In this document: positions 26,491-38,891 of the stretch, piece by piece | How positions within the stretch are numbered: position 1 is the stretch's first letter | Layout: the number at the start of each line of letters is the position of its first letter | From: Opisthorchis felineus | Lineage: Eukaryota; Platyhelminthes; Trematoda; Opisthorchiida; Opisthorchiidae | Direction of reading: 5' to 3' | Assembly (NCBI GenBank): GCA_004794785.1 | Contig: SJOL01007351.1 | Span: 1,374,627-1,438,626 of the forward strand | DNA length: 64,000 bases | Program-made: the position numbers and the translations under genes | Notes under the pieces: model-generated | The model's database searches: none | Told to the model about the DNA's origin: nothing | The model's input: the letters and a program-made list of their open reading frames with translations, nothing else

Positions 26491-28564
26491 GCTTATAGGA
26501 ACGATATAGGAGGGATAACTGCACCAAAACAAGATGACTGAGTCAGAAAAAACGCGATCGTGATAACTCGAACAAAGTAGACAGACTAATTTTTTGAACG
26601 ACACATCGGTTCATCCCGAAGTGGGGCGTTAATCGGCAGAACAACCGTTGGTTTATACATTTACAGGTATTTCTTGTATATTAGTTCATTTCATTCTTTG
26701 TGGTGTTCGGTCTACAATAAACTCTTTGGAAGTGTACACTGAAACTGTCCACGTTTCCGCTAAACTGACCATACTTAGCGCTCTGGGGAACTGTTCAAAG
26801 GCTCAGTAAGTGATGAGAAGTCGATTGTTTTCTGGCCGTGGTTGAAAGCCGCTTGTAACTACTGCAAGTCATGTGGGTGGGCACATAGCCACACAGGTCA
26901 GATACCAAAGTCGACGAAATCCCCAAGAAAGGTTGGAAGTAACAACGAGTATTGGAATTATATAGACAAAGCATAAGTTTCATTACCGGGACTGCTGTTT
27001 TGCTCTAACCGTGTCTTAATCGGAGGTGGAATGTAGTAAATTTGCTGCTGAGAGCCGTATTCACTTCCCCATTCATTGAAAACAAGACCAAGAGATGAGC
27101 GGGGTTGTTTGATCATTCTTGTTGAGCACCTGCTAAAAGAACTGTACTACCAGCCGAGGAAAGTCACGTTGGGCATTACAAGCACGAGCAAGTGTCCAAC
27201 AACGGCTCACAATTAGGAGTTATCAGACGATCAGCCACTTAGCACATTTGTGTAGTTTCTGCATTTAAGTTGACTCATGAGACAGAAACGCAGCATGTCT
27301 GGAGACATCAGAACAAACCGTCCTATTGACCGGAGCCAGAATTTCGCAGAGTGGGATAGTTTAACACTGTCCTTCTACCTACAAGCCCAGACGTGTACGT
27401 GTGTTTGGGTGGGGGTATTAAGTCCATAGTATTAAGTAATTAAGCCTCTTGTCAAAATCCTACATCGAATCAGAATCTCATTGACTTGCTTCGTGCCTGA
27501 ACAAACAATGGATCCAACATTCACATGGCTGGCAAGCTTGTGTTCTCTGTACGCCAGCTTCACACAGCAACCGAGCAGTCTGTTTGGTGGACAGGACAAC
27601 ATAGAAAACGTTTGCAACAAAAAACTGTGCACAAATATGTATACGCATAGACTTTCAAGTTCAAGTCATCAGTCGCTGTTCAGCAGAAGTCACCACGGGG
27701 CGCATGACTAACCAATATAACACTCTAATTGGATCTTCTACCCTCGAATGTATTGTGTCCATATTGTTTGTGACCCGGACGATGAACGATTTGGATGTCT
27801 GCTGTGCCCATCTAAGAAACACAAGTCATTTTCAAGACTGTTTTATCAGTATAGAAAAGAGCAAATGTTGAGGCATGGGTTCTACAAGCACCACTTCGTC
27901 GACACTCGAAAAATTGTGTGCTGGTCGTTTTAAAGCCTTGATAGCAGGGAATAAATTACTGCGTTGTTTGGAATGAAACACCATACAGCAGCCAATTAGA
28001 TCAAAACTGGGTAGGCCAGAGGAAAACTTGGGGGAATGAAGCTAAAATCAGTGAATGAGGTACACTTTGGCGAGTCTGTAAACTGTACGGGACACAACAT
28101 AACGATAGTTATTTCGACAACGCGGGCGACGCTGCCGACAGATCATAACCTGGATACAGGCCTGTTATCAGTAGTACCTTCCTCCCGGGAGGCTGTTCAG
28201 ACCGATAGTGTTTGACGTTGAAAAAATAACTTCTAAAATACTGTAAGCTAGATAATAAAAGTTGCATTTATACGGGCATTACAATAAGTGTCAGAATGTA
28301 AAGCTCCTGTCAGGTGGTATTTATATTACGGCACGACTTTTGTATCCCTCTAGGTTTGTTCTCAGGATGATTGCACCCTTATAGCACTTAACCATTCCAT
28401 GACAGGAAATGAAGTAAGCCTGAGCTAATTCCCTGGAAAGTGTCTACCAGCAGATACCATCCATCCGGACGAAAGCACCGCGTGCCGATCATGTGCGAAT
28501 CCAATTAAAATTTGGTATTTTTTACTAGCTCACCAAAGTATGGAGTGGACTACCTCGTGGTGAT

Positions 28565-28660
28565 ACTTCACACCGAAGGAACAAAAATCACCCAAGCCAT
28601 TTGTTGGTCACCAGTTAGGTTCTCAATGTTAGCGCAACTGGAAGTCAAATTTAACCATGA
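28565..28660 (+). repeat. Interspersed repeat, CACACCGAAGG family
   Basis: This segment begins CACACCGAAGGAACAAAA and shares this block and weaker downstream similarity with the minus strand of 59745-59870. Function and full extent are unknown. Confidence 0.35.
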
Positions 28661-28827
28661 GTTATTTTCTGTGGTTACCGGTGGACGCGGTATCGTCAGC
28701 TGCAATATTATGGATGTAGCCATGTGTTTCCTTCTTTGACAAAACGTACATCTCCTGCACAAAGGATCATCAACGTCTGTTTGGACTTCGAATGAAGATT
28801 CCACTTTTCGCACTAGTGTCTACTTAC

Positions 28828-28986
28828 AATGACTCCGTTGCGCGCAACAGTCAGGTGTATTTTTTGTGCTAACTTACAAACTTCCCCAAAACTCTCGGGG
28901 CGTCCATTCTTTCCGTCAATCCAGAGCCACCTCCATTTGATGGATTCTATCTGTTGTGCATAGTTTAGGTCGGGAGGTGGGGTGAT
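28828..28986 (-). CDS. Candidate internal coding exon, unknown protein
   Basis: On the minus strand a 159-nt open stretch (53 codons) is bounded by GCAAGTGCAG, an acceptable acceptor, and ATT|GTAAGT, a consensus donor. Both junctions are phase 0. The translation begins ITPPPDLNYAQQIESIKWRW and contains WIDGKNGRPESFGEV and KIHLTVARNGVI, with ordinary soluble-protein composition. I do not recognise the family and found no partner exons. The polypyrimidine tract is poor, so this could be chance. Confidence 0.33.
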
Positions 28987-31900
28987 CTGCACTTGCAACA
29001 CAACCGGTGAGAGTTGGAGATAGCCTCACAAAAGCCATTGTCTTCCAACAAAACATCAAAGGACAGTGCGAAGGGAAAAGTAGTGGAGAGCCACCTTCCA
29101 GTAGTTACCGAAACCAATCAAGGTGAACGTAGCGACCACGATGGCTCACCGACGAGTGCAGTAGGTGTGAATTACGTGGAGTTATTCTCTGGTCCAAAGC
29201 ATACATGTCGGTGATGCTACAAACCTCCTATTGAATGTAACTTGACCTCATGATAATTCCCCGATTCATTTGCTTATTCCGCTTATGTACTTTTAATCGC
29301 CACTCGTTTTGCTCTTTGTACCCGCCACTCACCTTGCCGCAAAGGTCGTCCCGTCCAACACTTGTGTATTAGCATGTGTCTGTGTGTGAATGCGCGCAGC
29401 TGACCTACTCACCCATGCGCGTTCGTGTCCCGTTTGCTGAGCCTGCCTTGACCTGCTTTCTCATGAGTTTCCTGTGATCGCATCGCCAATAAGGATCACG
29501 TGAATGTCGTCGGAAGGGGTGACCACAACCCATACTACCGAGCCATTACTGAGCCGTTGTTTGGTGTGAGGACGTTGACACTGCACTGTGCCGGTCAGTG
29601 ACAGACTTGTGCCCATGCTGACGATACGAACGTGGACAATTGAGGTTTATTGTATGCATTTGCTTACCCTTGTGTAAATAGTACCGTAGAATTTCGAACT
29701 CAATCCTTTCTTTTGATATTCGGAATAGTCGAACCTACGCGTCACTCAAAGTTCCGTATCGGGAACCTCAACACCTCCTATTCATCCAACATTTTTCTTG
29801 TCGACTAGGATTACAACAGCTGATGTATTCTTCATTACAAGGTCAAATAAGACGGTCCCGTTAGTCAGCTGACCATCTTAACAATATATTCTAATGAAGC
29901 AATGGTGATAGCACTCAAAGTGTAAAACCTCGTGCATAGTCCAGTGAGTACAGAATAGGTACCCTCTTATTCATCTTCCAAACTTTGTCAAGCTGCGGTG
30001 AGAAACTGAGGTGATATTGGTCACTTTTCTATGAGCTTATCATAGGTATACGCATTGGACCCAAGTAGGTCTCACACACCTTAACCATCGGGCATTTTAC
30101 TTGACGGTAGGGTTTACACCCACGCAGTTGTGTGGACATGTGTGGGATTGCAAACAGAACACCCTTCTCGAAAACCATCACCCCGATCAATGGAACGAAA
30201 GCAAGACAAATGCTTCTATCAACTGATTGCCTGCTTATTCCGATTTATTTCATTCCGTGCTTGTGATTGGTATAAAAAACGTGACACACGCATCGTCCAA
30301 TTGGCTAAAAGCGTCAAAATCATCGATTGAAGCGACATTTAGCACGTGCTGCTAAAAAGCTGATGAAAATGGGCAAGACTGGCAGCCTCGGCCAGATTGT
30401 CCGAACCAAGTGATGTAGGTGATGTCTGAACCAAGCAACGCAGAAACTGACGGAATGAAACTTGTCAGACTAACACAAGTTTTCATTCCTGCTCAGTTCC
30501 TGCAAGTATAGATGTTTAGGCGTTCAACTATATAATCAACATCGTAAAAAAGGTCAGACAACCGAAGACAACCGATATTATTGGACAACATATTTAAACG
30601 GTCGGAACACAGTCGCAAGCTGGATGGTCTCAAAATATGGACAGGAAGGAAAAAATTTGGCATGCCTGAGGACTTGAGACTTTTTATGGAGGCGAAACTG
30701 AGAATCGGCTTGACCAAGATAATTCAAGTGTTCAAGCGCACCACCCTCGCTAAAAAGGACAGAGTCAGGTAGTTTGATAAACTTACCTCTGCAGAGATAA
30801 GGTGGGTTTGTCTGGTTGCGTTCAAACATGAGCTGCATATAAACCGACTTAAATACAAACTAAAAAGTCATGATTGCGACGCCATCTGTTGTCCTCTTTC
30901 TTCCTTGGTCTATGAATTGTTGGTTGTTATTGCTTGTTGTGAAAGACAGACTACCCATCAACTCCCAAAAGGCGTTAGCATATTTTTTCATGCACAAGTA
31001 CTTGTCTGATTATGCTGGACATACCACGAGGCAATTCAGTTAGAGGACTAAGCAGCGTTTAGGAAGCGGAGCAAGAAGCTGTATTTACGCTAGCTGACCA
31101 AAATGAATGCGTAATTTCTCGCTGATACACCGTCATGAGGGTTAGCCGGACACGTGCACTGAAATGTTGTGACAGTGTGTCAACCAAAAAGTTCGGTTTA
31201 CCTGAATTTCGAGGTCTTGTGAATTGTGGCGGCACTATCAAAGGGTCATGTGACTTCTTGTGCTTGGCACGTGCTTTAACCAAATCTGTTCACCCCACAC
31301 AATTGCAGCCTACTACACCTACACGTCGCTGAAACAAAATAAAACTTCCGCGGAGGAACAGGAAGTCGCTTCTTGGAAGAGTGGGTTCCCCACAGGTTCC
31401 ATGTGGAGGTTACCGTATCCAGGCGAGTCTCCACCTACATCCCAAAAGAGCTCATAGTATTGGCTAATTTCTCCCACTGTGGGTCCACTGTGTATCCGGC
31501 AGACCGCAGGAAAAGTGTGACTTGTCGAAGGTGGGGCCCACCCGTGATGCCTGTCTCAGACTAACATCAAACGTGCACCTACTGGACAATGTTCACTTCT
31601 CAACTCAAATGCACTAGCTAAACAAGAGGCACTGGTTTGCGCACGGTTAATACATTGGAATGGTTGGCTAAAAGCTCACGCAAATCACCCATCTGTACCC
31701 ATCTGAACAGTCCCAATGAAAGGCTTGGTACCATTGGGATCATTGTCTATTTTTATGGACACTATGTGAATTTGTCCTGTGAACATGCCAATGGTGACGA
31801 ATACGGAAAGTTGCTTAACTTATTGTGTGAAGTACAGTTATCTGCTACGTCTGCCTCGGCTGACCTGTGTTTGCATGCTGCTTTACTGGCCCATAGACCG

Positions 31901-33038
31901 TAATCCTTCTGTGGAACCGGAACCGCTAGTTGACACAAGTTCCTTTCCGGTCTGAGCAAGGCACAGTGCCCACTCTAATTTGCCGGTGTGCGATGCATTC
32001 AAGCAACATTATTTGAGTCACTCCAAAAAATGCATCAGGCTACAATTGAAATGAAGTGTTGGTCAGATGATGAAAGTAATGAGCAACAACTGGCAAAATA
32101 CACTCATTTACAAGTTACAGTGATGTCAACGAGGAACTCAAAAGAATCTCTCGGATGTTCTTCAACCGAATGTTCTGTACAAGACTGTTTCACGTTTCAC
32201 TTAGTATGATATTCGAGATATTACAGTATGCTTTTTGACACAAAATAATATTCATACGAATGTTTCCAAAGAGATTTCAGTGACCTGATGAGTGCTGTGT
32301 TATGTCAAGGAAGTAATAAGAAACAAATTTTTAGCCACGGATAACTGGACATTGTCGTGCAAGGACAACAGAAAAATTGCTGAGCAACGGTTGTTTCACT
32401 CATACTGAACGAAATGACGATTTCCAAATTTTTTTCCGAGGCCGATTTTCATGGAAGCTGCCAAAATAACCAGCCAAGCAGATGACGAAAGAGCCCGGCA
32501 TGCAAGATTTCAGAATAAATAATACACAGCTGGAAAGTCTCCATAAACACTATTTTGTGAATTCGTGTATTGTATGATGTGGTGAACGTGTGATTGGGAA
32601 ACGAGTGGGTGGAAAAATGTACCAAATATATAAACAGGATATCCACCTGTGATTGATGTAACGAATGGTGATTAAAATGAGCAAGGTGCAACGAAAGCCC
32701 CTCTATTACGGATGACGCCTGTGACATCTGTTTTCTTCTGGCTAGTGGCCCTTGCTGTGCTGGTGTAAATAAATCGAAGTGAAAATGTAGCCACGAATAT
32801 TATTCAGTTGGCCTATAGAACTTACCGGGTTGCCTTAGAGTAGGATGAATTTAAGGAATAGATACAAGTCTTTATGAATACTGTTCATTAATCCAGGGCA
32901 AAGGGGATGTAGTTGAAACTGACTCTTTGGTTTGGCCCGTGCATTAGAATTTATTACTGACGTTAGCTTCTCAAGAACAGTCAGGTGTTATCCCTGACTT
33001 TCTCACGGTTCCAGTGAAGGAACCGATGGTTACCTAGC

Positions 33039-33205
33039 TTGTGTGACTTGGGTTTGAAGGCGGTTATTTTGATTGTTGTTCCCATGTATGACTATAATGT
33101 CACACTGTGGAGTGCTCAACTAAGTAAACTGCTCCAAGTGGTCGAGTCTGTGAAGCGGCTTTTCATGGAATGCACTCGTATTACAACGGAAGTTTACAGT
33201 ATAAT
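33039..33205 (+). pseudogene. Possible non-LTR retrotransposon fragment (end of reverse transcriptase)
   Basis: The translation VVPMYDYNVTLWSAQL followed by LQVVESVKRLF resembles the region after the polymerase domain of LINE reverse transcriptases, where the pattern is ...P-L-EY--VW-P------LE-VQ-RF. Nothing else of such an element was recognised nearby, so this would be a short relic. The match is by eye and moderate. Confidence 0.4.
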
Positions 33206-35160
33206 CCGAAGAAGTATCTTGTTAGATTTAGTCTCCCACAAGAGCTAACAGAAGCAAGCCAGACTGAACAACATGCTTGCGGGCAATCATTACAGGATGC
33301 AGCAGTCTGTCCAAAAACACCCGCCACACGCGTGCAACTTGGCTTTCAGGTAGAATACAAGGCCGACGGCAGCTCGGGCACATCACCTACATAATCAACC
33401 CCAAATAGGACAAAACTGACCGTGAGCAGTTGTAGTATGTGTGTTATACGTTTGTACGAATTAAGGTCTTGGCTCGAGTCTACCTATTTAGAGTCGTTGT
33501 CAGTTAAGAAAGATAGTGAGTATGATTAATGTCGGTACAAGTTGATATCACTACTAACTGGGTATGATATACAAGGGAAAAACTGAAATTTTGCCAAAGT
33601 TTTCAAGAGCAAGTTTCAAAGAAAAAAATGCTTCAGGTAACACACATGAAATTTTCTTTGTTGCATTGGTTACTGCGGCTGCATTTCTCATGAGATTCAA
33701 AATATCGCGAAATAAGACATTGTTGAGATAAGATTGTATCTTCAGCATCCAAAACAGAGGCTGACAGTGAACTCTTTCCTGTAGCTACTGGACCACACAT
33801 CAAGCAACAGGAACGGATACGTTAATGGTATTTTCCCATTTTCCGACCACACAAAGTCCGATTGACATTTGTATAGATGAAGTGGCCGCTCATTATTCAA
33901 AGGACGAAATGAAAGTCTATCACGAACGGTAAAACACACTTCACTTATGTCTTAGATTGTTTGACTGGCAAAAACGTATTAATTATTGCTCTACGAATGC
34001 AATGGTTATAGGCCTAGTAACCAATGTCTTAGTGGATCAATGTTGTTGTAAATGTCATGAAGGTTTGGTAAAAAATGGAATAAATTAAAGCAGGGTGATC
34101 ATGCGCGGCATCATAGCTCGGAAATGGAATCAGATCCGGCAAGAAAAGACGCATAACTAAAATCTGTAAAGGAGACCAATCTGTTGGGTACAAAATGGTT
34201 GTTTTATTCTTGCTGTCTCATTGCAATAGCAAAATATACCAGTTTACAAACACATTTCCGTGAGTCTAGACAGTCAGAAAGTGCATTAAAATGTTTTTTA
34301 GCTTTGGACAACATCCTTTTTGGTAAGTTAAGCGATGAAAGCGGGCACATCATGGGATACTTGCACGTGCAAAAAAAAGATCCATTCAGGGGTATGGATC
34401 TTGTAGCTTACATCCAATTTTTGGCCATCAAAATTTGCTTGTGCGTGAAAAACATGTACCCGGCTGCTCTTAATTTGCAAGAAGTAACCTCACGCTGGTG
34501 TACTTTAGTACACTTAAATGTCCATAGTAAATGTGTCAGTGCGCTGCCACTGCTAGTTTTAACATAATAACTACTTGTGACAATTTAATTAGCATTCACG
34601 CCAATGTAATGCTACTGCCATTATTGCTTTGGCGCCTTCAGTATGGCTACATTCAAGCTTGTTGCCCTGGCCTTAGCCGATGCCAAACTTAGAGTCAGAT
34701 TTGGAATCATGTTCAGTGTGATTGGTGCTCAAGGGTAGTTCACTAATACCGTTGGAAATGAACTAGTATAAAGAGTAACATTGATGCGATTATTGAGACA
34801 ACCGTGTGAGCTTTGAATGGTGACACTCACTAAGTTGGAACATAAACCATTCTTTTGTTTAGGGTGAGGTTATTGGTGACCACAGAATNTCTTTCACCGT
34901 GCTGAACTCGGAACATGGTCACGTGGTTCCGTGACCCCTTCAGCAATATGGAGAACTTTGTGAACTGGCATCATGTTCACGTGGCTAGTGATATCACATT
35001 CTATGAAAAACCTCTTGTTGTTGCCGCTCACAGCAGTGACACCAAAAGTGACAGAATCGGAGGATGTGAAATGAAAGTAAACGATGGAAAGTGAACAAAA
35101 TTCTTTATTGGACCTCAATGCTAACAAGAATATTTGTTGAAACCTATTTCCTGACGGAAT

Positions 35161-35218
35161 GCTACTCGTAAGGTTGCTGGAAACTCCTCGACAGCCATTT
35201 TTGGGGCTCGTCAGTTAG
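35161..35218 (-). repeat. Hammerhead-ribozyme repeat, copy 5 (terminal scrap, inverted)
   Basis: The minus strand shows CTGACGAGCCCCAAAAATGGC and TGTCGAGGAGTTTCCAGCAACCTTACG. The GAAAC and cleavage triplet are deleted. It lies immediately before copy 6, in the opposite orientation. Confidence 0.6.
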
Positions 35219-35314
35219 TTGAGTCTCACGTTAAAACCATACTGCTTTGCAAATGGGTGTGTTCGGCGAATTGCCTCCAATTTGGACTCAAGTTGATGAA
35301 AGCCTGGAGACAAT

Positions 35315-35357
35315 GCCTGCCTGATGGGCCCCACTAGGGGCGAAATCAGTCGTGCAC
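35315..35357 (+). ncRNA. Hammerhead ribozyme variant with five-pair helix II
   Basis: The sequence reads CTGATGG, helix II GCCCC-ACTA-GGGGC (five perfect pairs), GAAAT, loop CA and GTC. The last base of the CUGAUGA box is G instead of A, which is expected to harm catalysis. Helix III keeps A-U and has U-G in place of C-G. Helix II is the strongest in the window, with a loop unlike the other copies. Confidence 0.62.
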
Positions 35358-35456
35358 TGTCGGTCACTTTATGAGTAGCGTGTTCCGTCAAGGACATACG
35401 CAGTGAGACCTCGAATATTTTTCCAGCTGCTGCCTTTGCGCAGCGAATTCAGTTGA

Positions 35457-35649
35457 AAAAAAGTCGTTCAGCTGTAGCACCCTTTAGGTGCCTGGCTGCC
35501 ATGCCAACGGAAGGACGCACGAGGGCTGGGATACTGACAGGTTGCCCAAGCCCAGACGGGAGCAGTCGAGATGCAGAGTTTGCGTTCGATTCACGGACCT
35601 TCCGGTCCGCAAGCAGCCGCCTTAAACACTAAGCTATCTCGAACCCAAG
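35457..35649 (-). mobile_element. tRNA-derived SINE, family 1, inserted in hammerhead repeat
   Basis: On the minus strand the tRNA-like head reads toward an internal box resembling GTTCGAANCC (here CGTGAATCGAACGC), followed by a body shared with 58360-58530 (CAGTATCCCAGCCCTCGTGC and a GGTGC-rich tail). The 8-bp direct repeat TCAGTTGA at 35449-35456 and 35650-35657 flanks it and is probably the target-site duplication. Confidence 0.75.
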
Positions 35650-35932
35650 TCAGTTGAGGAACATCATAAACGAAAGCCCCCGTTGGGATTCAGTAAAGTA
35701 TCTCGTTAAGACCAAATCAGTTTGAAAATGAGTGTATATCACGTGCTGCGATCTAGTTGAAAGAGGATGGGCATCGAGAGAACCACAGTACACTAGAGGA
35801 CTCAATGAGAAAACTTTTTTACAGAAGCTCAGTGGCGACTGAAAGCGAAGGTGAGGTTATATATAGTGACGATTCAACGAAGCCAACTGCTGACTTAACC
35901 GGCTGCAAATGACCCAAATGTACGTCGACATC

Positions 35933-35952
35933 ATATATATATATATATATAT
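35933..35952. repeat. (AT)10 microsatellite
   Basis: A pure AT dinucleotide run. Confidence 0.9.
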
Positions 35953-36834
35953 TCAGACATGTTACCAGGGCTTGTATACCACATCGTACTGGAATAAAAA
36001 AGCAAACGCATTTTAAGTCTGATTAAAAAACCACACATGCACAACTGGTCCTGATTCTGATCCATTTCGCAGTTTCTCTTCAGTATGTAAAAGTTGCCAT
36101 GATCAATGAACCAGCACTGATTTTAAAGGCATTCCTCAAAATTTTTTGAACAGGAGGAGCAACTGTGCCAAAATTGACCCGAAACCGCATTTTGTAGAGA
36201 CACCTAAAAACATCCAATGTTCGATTTTTACTACCAGCTGCTGAGGGTGCAAACTGAAACGTAGAATTACGTATTTCATACTCCCAAACGGGTCGAAAAT
36301 GCCCCTGCCATCGGTTAAAGTGTAAGACATGGTAAGTGTAGGCAAGTGTACGTAAACAAACAGTCGAAGCAAGCGATGCCAATTTCAAGTGGACTGTGGG
36401 GCTACGGCCTCCGCGAGACGAGTATTGATCATACTCGTATAGTCTAATGTGTTAGTCAGACATGAAGAACCAGCAAACACTAGCGCAATTATTCTCGACA
36501 CGCCGTTCATCCGCCTGATGCTGAAGGTGTGAGTTAGCACGCAACAAATAGCGCCTGTACTGGAATCTGAAACAGGATATAGTTGAATGTGAGACTGTGA
36601 ATAAAGGCGAGAAGGTTGCTGTGACAGAATCATCGTAAGATGTGAAAGGGAACAGACGCGGGTGAAAAATTATCAAACCAGTATGCTAGTTAGTGAACAA
36701 AAGGATAGGATGAGGCAACAAGAGGATAGGGCCAGTAAGACGAAGCATACTTATTTCGAATTACACTGGTAATGACGAGAGACTAAGTTGCATCCCTTGT
36801 TTGTGACAGTATTCAACTGAAGGTATTGTACAAA

Positions 36835-37035
36835 GGCTACTCTATGTTTCCTTTGATGCGATATTCGGGATATCGCAGTATATTCCCTTGACAGAACACA
36901 CTAGTCGTAAGGTTGACAGTCCACGACCGGTTTCTCTCTTCTTGGGGCTCATCAAGTGGGCGCAGTCTTCAACCTTACGTTCTACTTGAACAGTAGGGTT
37001 TAGGAAACTGGTGAAATGCACTCATTTGTAATTTA
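36835..37035 (-). repeat. Hammerhead-ribozyme repeat, copy 7
   Basis: The plus strand reads GATATTCGGGATATCGCAG, TTGACAGAACACACTAG, AAGGTTGACAGTCCACGACC, the antisense ribozyme, TTCTACTTGAACAG and GCACTCATTTG. This copy spans the border block and the ribozyme without a break, showing that the GATATTC block directly precedes the ribozyme 3' end in the unit. Confidence 0.72.
36919..36961 (-). ncRNA. Hammerhead ribozyme remnant (C3 changed)
   Basis: The minus strand shows TTGATGA in place of CTGATGA, helix II GCCC/GAGA mostly unpaired, then exact GAAAC, CG and GTC, with helix I GCCCAC/GTGGAC pairing at five of six positions. Loss of the first conserved C should abolish cleavage. Confidence 0.62.
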
Positions 37036-37069
37036 CCTCGGTTTCCCAGTTGCAGTCCCTGAGTTTCCA

Positions 37070-37240
37070 TTATGAACAAAGGATTCAGTTGTGTCTCCCG
37101 ATAGTGCCTAGTTGATTTTCGAGTACATTCGATTAGAGCATATGACTGACGATGTGCCTCAAGAGGACGGAACTGGTCATGTGCTGTCAAAGGGCCTTCA
37201 GCAACCTTATAAGTAGTGTCACATCAGGAAGTTTAAAGCC
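37070..37240 (+). repeat. Hammerhead-ribozyme repeat, copy 8 (highly decayed, inverted to copy 7)
   Basis: Weak family blocks remain: GGATTCAGTTGTGTCTCCCG, then GAGGACGGAACTGGTCATGT as a ribozyme relic, and CTTCAGCAACCTTATAAGTAG. It lies tail to tail with copy 7. Confidence 0.5.
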
Positions 37241-38828
37241 TATTTGACAAGGGTGGACGGTTTGTATCATGGCCGACGACATCGGAGAATAATCAATCAA
37301 CGAGAGGGAAACAGTGAGCCTGAAGCTTGATTGACTCGCACACTCGGTGCGAGCACATGCATGAGTTTGTATGAGTTTGAGCCAAGACGTCACAGTGTCA
37401 GTAGTTGACTGAAAACCAGAAAGTATGTGCTGCGATAGAAACGGAGAAACTACAAATGTACTACCGCATAAATCGCCCTGAAATAACTTACGTGACTTCC
37501 TCAATGGAACACTGCCTACTAAATTGATGAACAAAAAGTCAAACTAGACGTGTTAACCACTTGTACTTAATCTCCCTAATACGTGGTGTTGTTTTAATCT
37601 TTGCAGTCTGTCTTGTTCGTCAATTAAATGAGTAGTGAGCGTCCTTACCGCCTACCTCTGTAAGTACTGATTTGTTTGCGCACCATGATGGTTTCCGACT
37701 GGTCAGCTGATGACCTAGATCGCACTCCATCAGAATATCTCTGAGGCCTGCGAGCAAGTCGAAGGTATGAAGGAGCAAAGGTCATTTGAAAAACGACTAG
37801 GTTTGGGGCATGTCGACCAGTTGCGTCGAAGTAGTGGCAAAGTGGCGGAAAAACCCTTTATTTTGACCTGGTCAGGTTTACAATCACTTGGTGATGATAT
37901 AATGGAGACCGTGTTTACCTCCAACTGCTGAGACATCAGCTATTGTCGAATGCATATTGATAGTGCACACCAAGGCTCAGCAGACCTATGAGTGCTAAGG
38001 AATGTAGATAAGGAATGTGGATAAAGATACCGGGGAACAGACCTTATAAACGCATAAGGGGTAAGAGACTGACTATTAAAGCTTGGTAACAAGGTCAAAG
38101 GATTTGAAAAAATACAATGAACCACAAACATAGCAAAGTTAAGAGTGTATATAGCTTCAAGAACAAAAAACAAAGTTCCAAATGATCATATCTAGCAAGC
38201 ACTACCGGCAATCAGTCACTTCTCGTAATAATGGGACCCTCTTTCATAAGAACCTTTCGTGGCTTGAGCATCTTCCTGGCAGTTGCTAAATATCATTTTT
38301 ACCTGAATTGGCAAATCTTCATTCTGTCTGCATAAGAACGACTATTTCACTGTATAATGGTCCCAAACATTCACACGTTAATCCGACGTCTGGGTGTTCC
38401 TTGAGTGGCTCAAAACATCGGTGATTTATTGTCCTGCTGACATTGCTCGAAAGAAACAATCATGACTTTTTATAGTGCAGGCAAGTTATGTGACCAAATT
38501 ATATTAGCACATTTTCAGAAGCTATAGAGCTTTGCTAGCGCTGGTATTGCACACAAGAACCAATAGTTTTGACGTTCGAACAGCGTGTTCCTCCATTACC
38601 GGACAAAAACAAAAACATAAGCATAATAGTTGTTGTCGGTGTTTTAGGGTCTCGATTATAAAGTAGTCTCTGTTGAGTGGCAGCGAAGCCAAAATTTCCG
38701 AAAAATTCCGGGTTCTATTGAAGGTCCGGTTTTGATCTTTTGTTGATTCAGGAATAAACTTGATGGACCGAGGCGAAATGGTCTTCTTAGTAGGTGACAC
38801 CCTCACCCTAAGAGGACGTGTGAGAGGG

Positions 38829-38831
<3 letters not shown>

Positions 38832-38891
<60 letters not shown>
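38832..38891. repeat. (TA)n microsatellite, at least 30 units, running into the gap
   Basis: A pure TA run that ends in the assembly gap, so its true length is unknown. The open frames called across it are artefacts. Confidence 0.95.

Larger units (their letters stand above)
26491..35160. other. Mostly unrecognised sequence with scattered repeat fragments
   Basis: Apart from the exon candidate, the CACACCGAAGG repeat and the LINE scrap listed, possible fragments of the hammerhead-repeat border block occur near 32203-32245 (GATATTCGAGATATTACAG) and 33690-33715 (GAGATTCAAAATATCGCG). Confidence 0.45.
35219..35755 (+). repeat. Hammerhead-ribozyme repeat, copy 6: direct dimer interrupted by a SINE
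   Basis: The unit is traversed more than once. GAGTCTCACGTTAAAACC and GCAAATGGGTG (35222-35265) lead to the ribozyme (35315-35357), TTTATGAGTAGCGTG, TGTCAAGGACATA, TCGAATATTT and GCGAATTCAGTTG (to about 35456). After the SINE, the unit resumes with CAGTTGAGGAACATCATAAACG and repeats the GTATCTCGTTAAGACC and GAAAATGAGTG blocks (to about 35740). Subtracting the SINE, the repeat distance is about 300 bp. This is direct evidence for tandem monomers. Confidence 0.72.

Noticed and set aside
30320..30411. Basic C-terminal-like peptide (HLARAAKKLMKMGKTGSLGQ) near 30330
   Set aside because: The frame is closed by a stop immediately upstream and no acceptor or ribosomal-protein match could be established.
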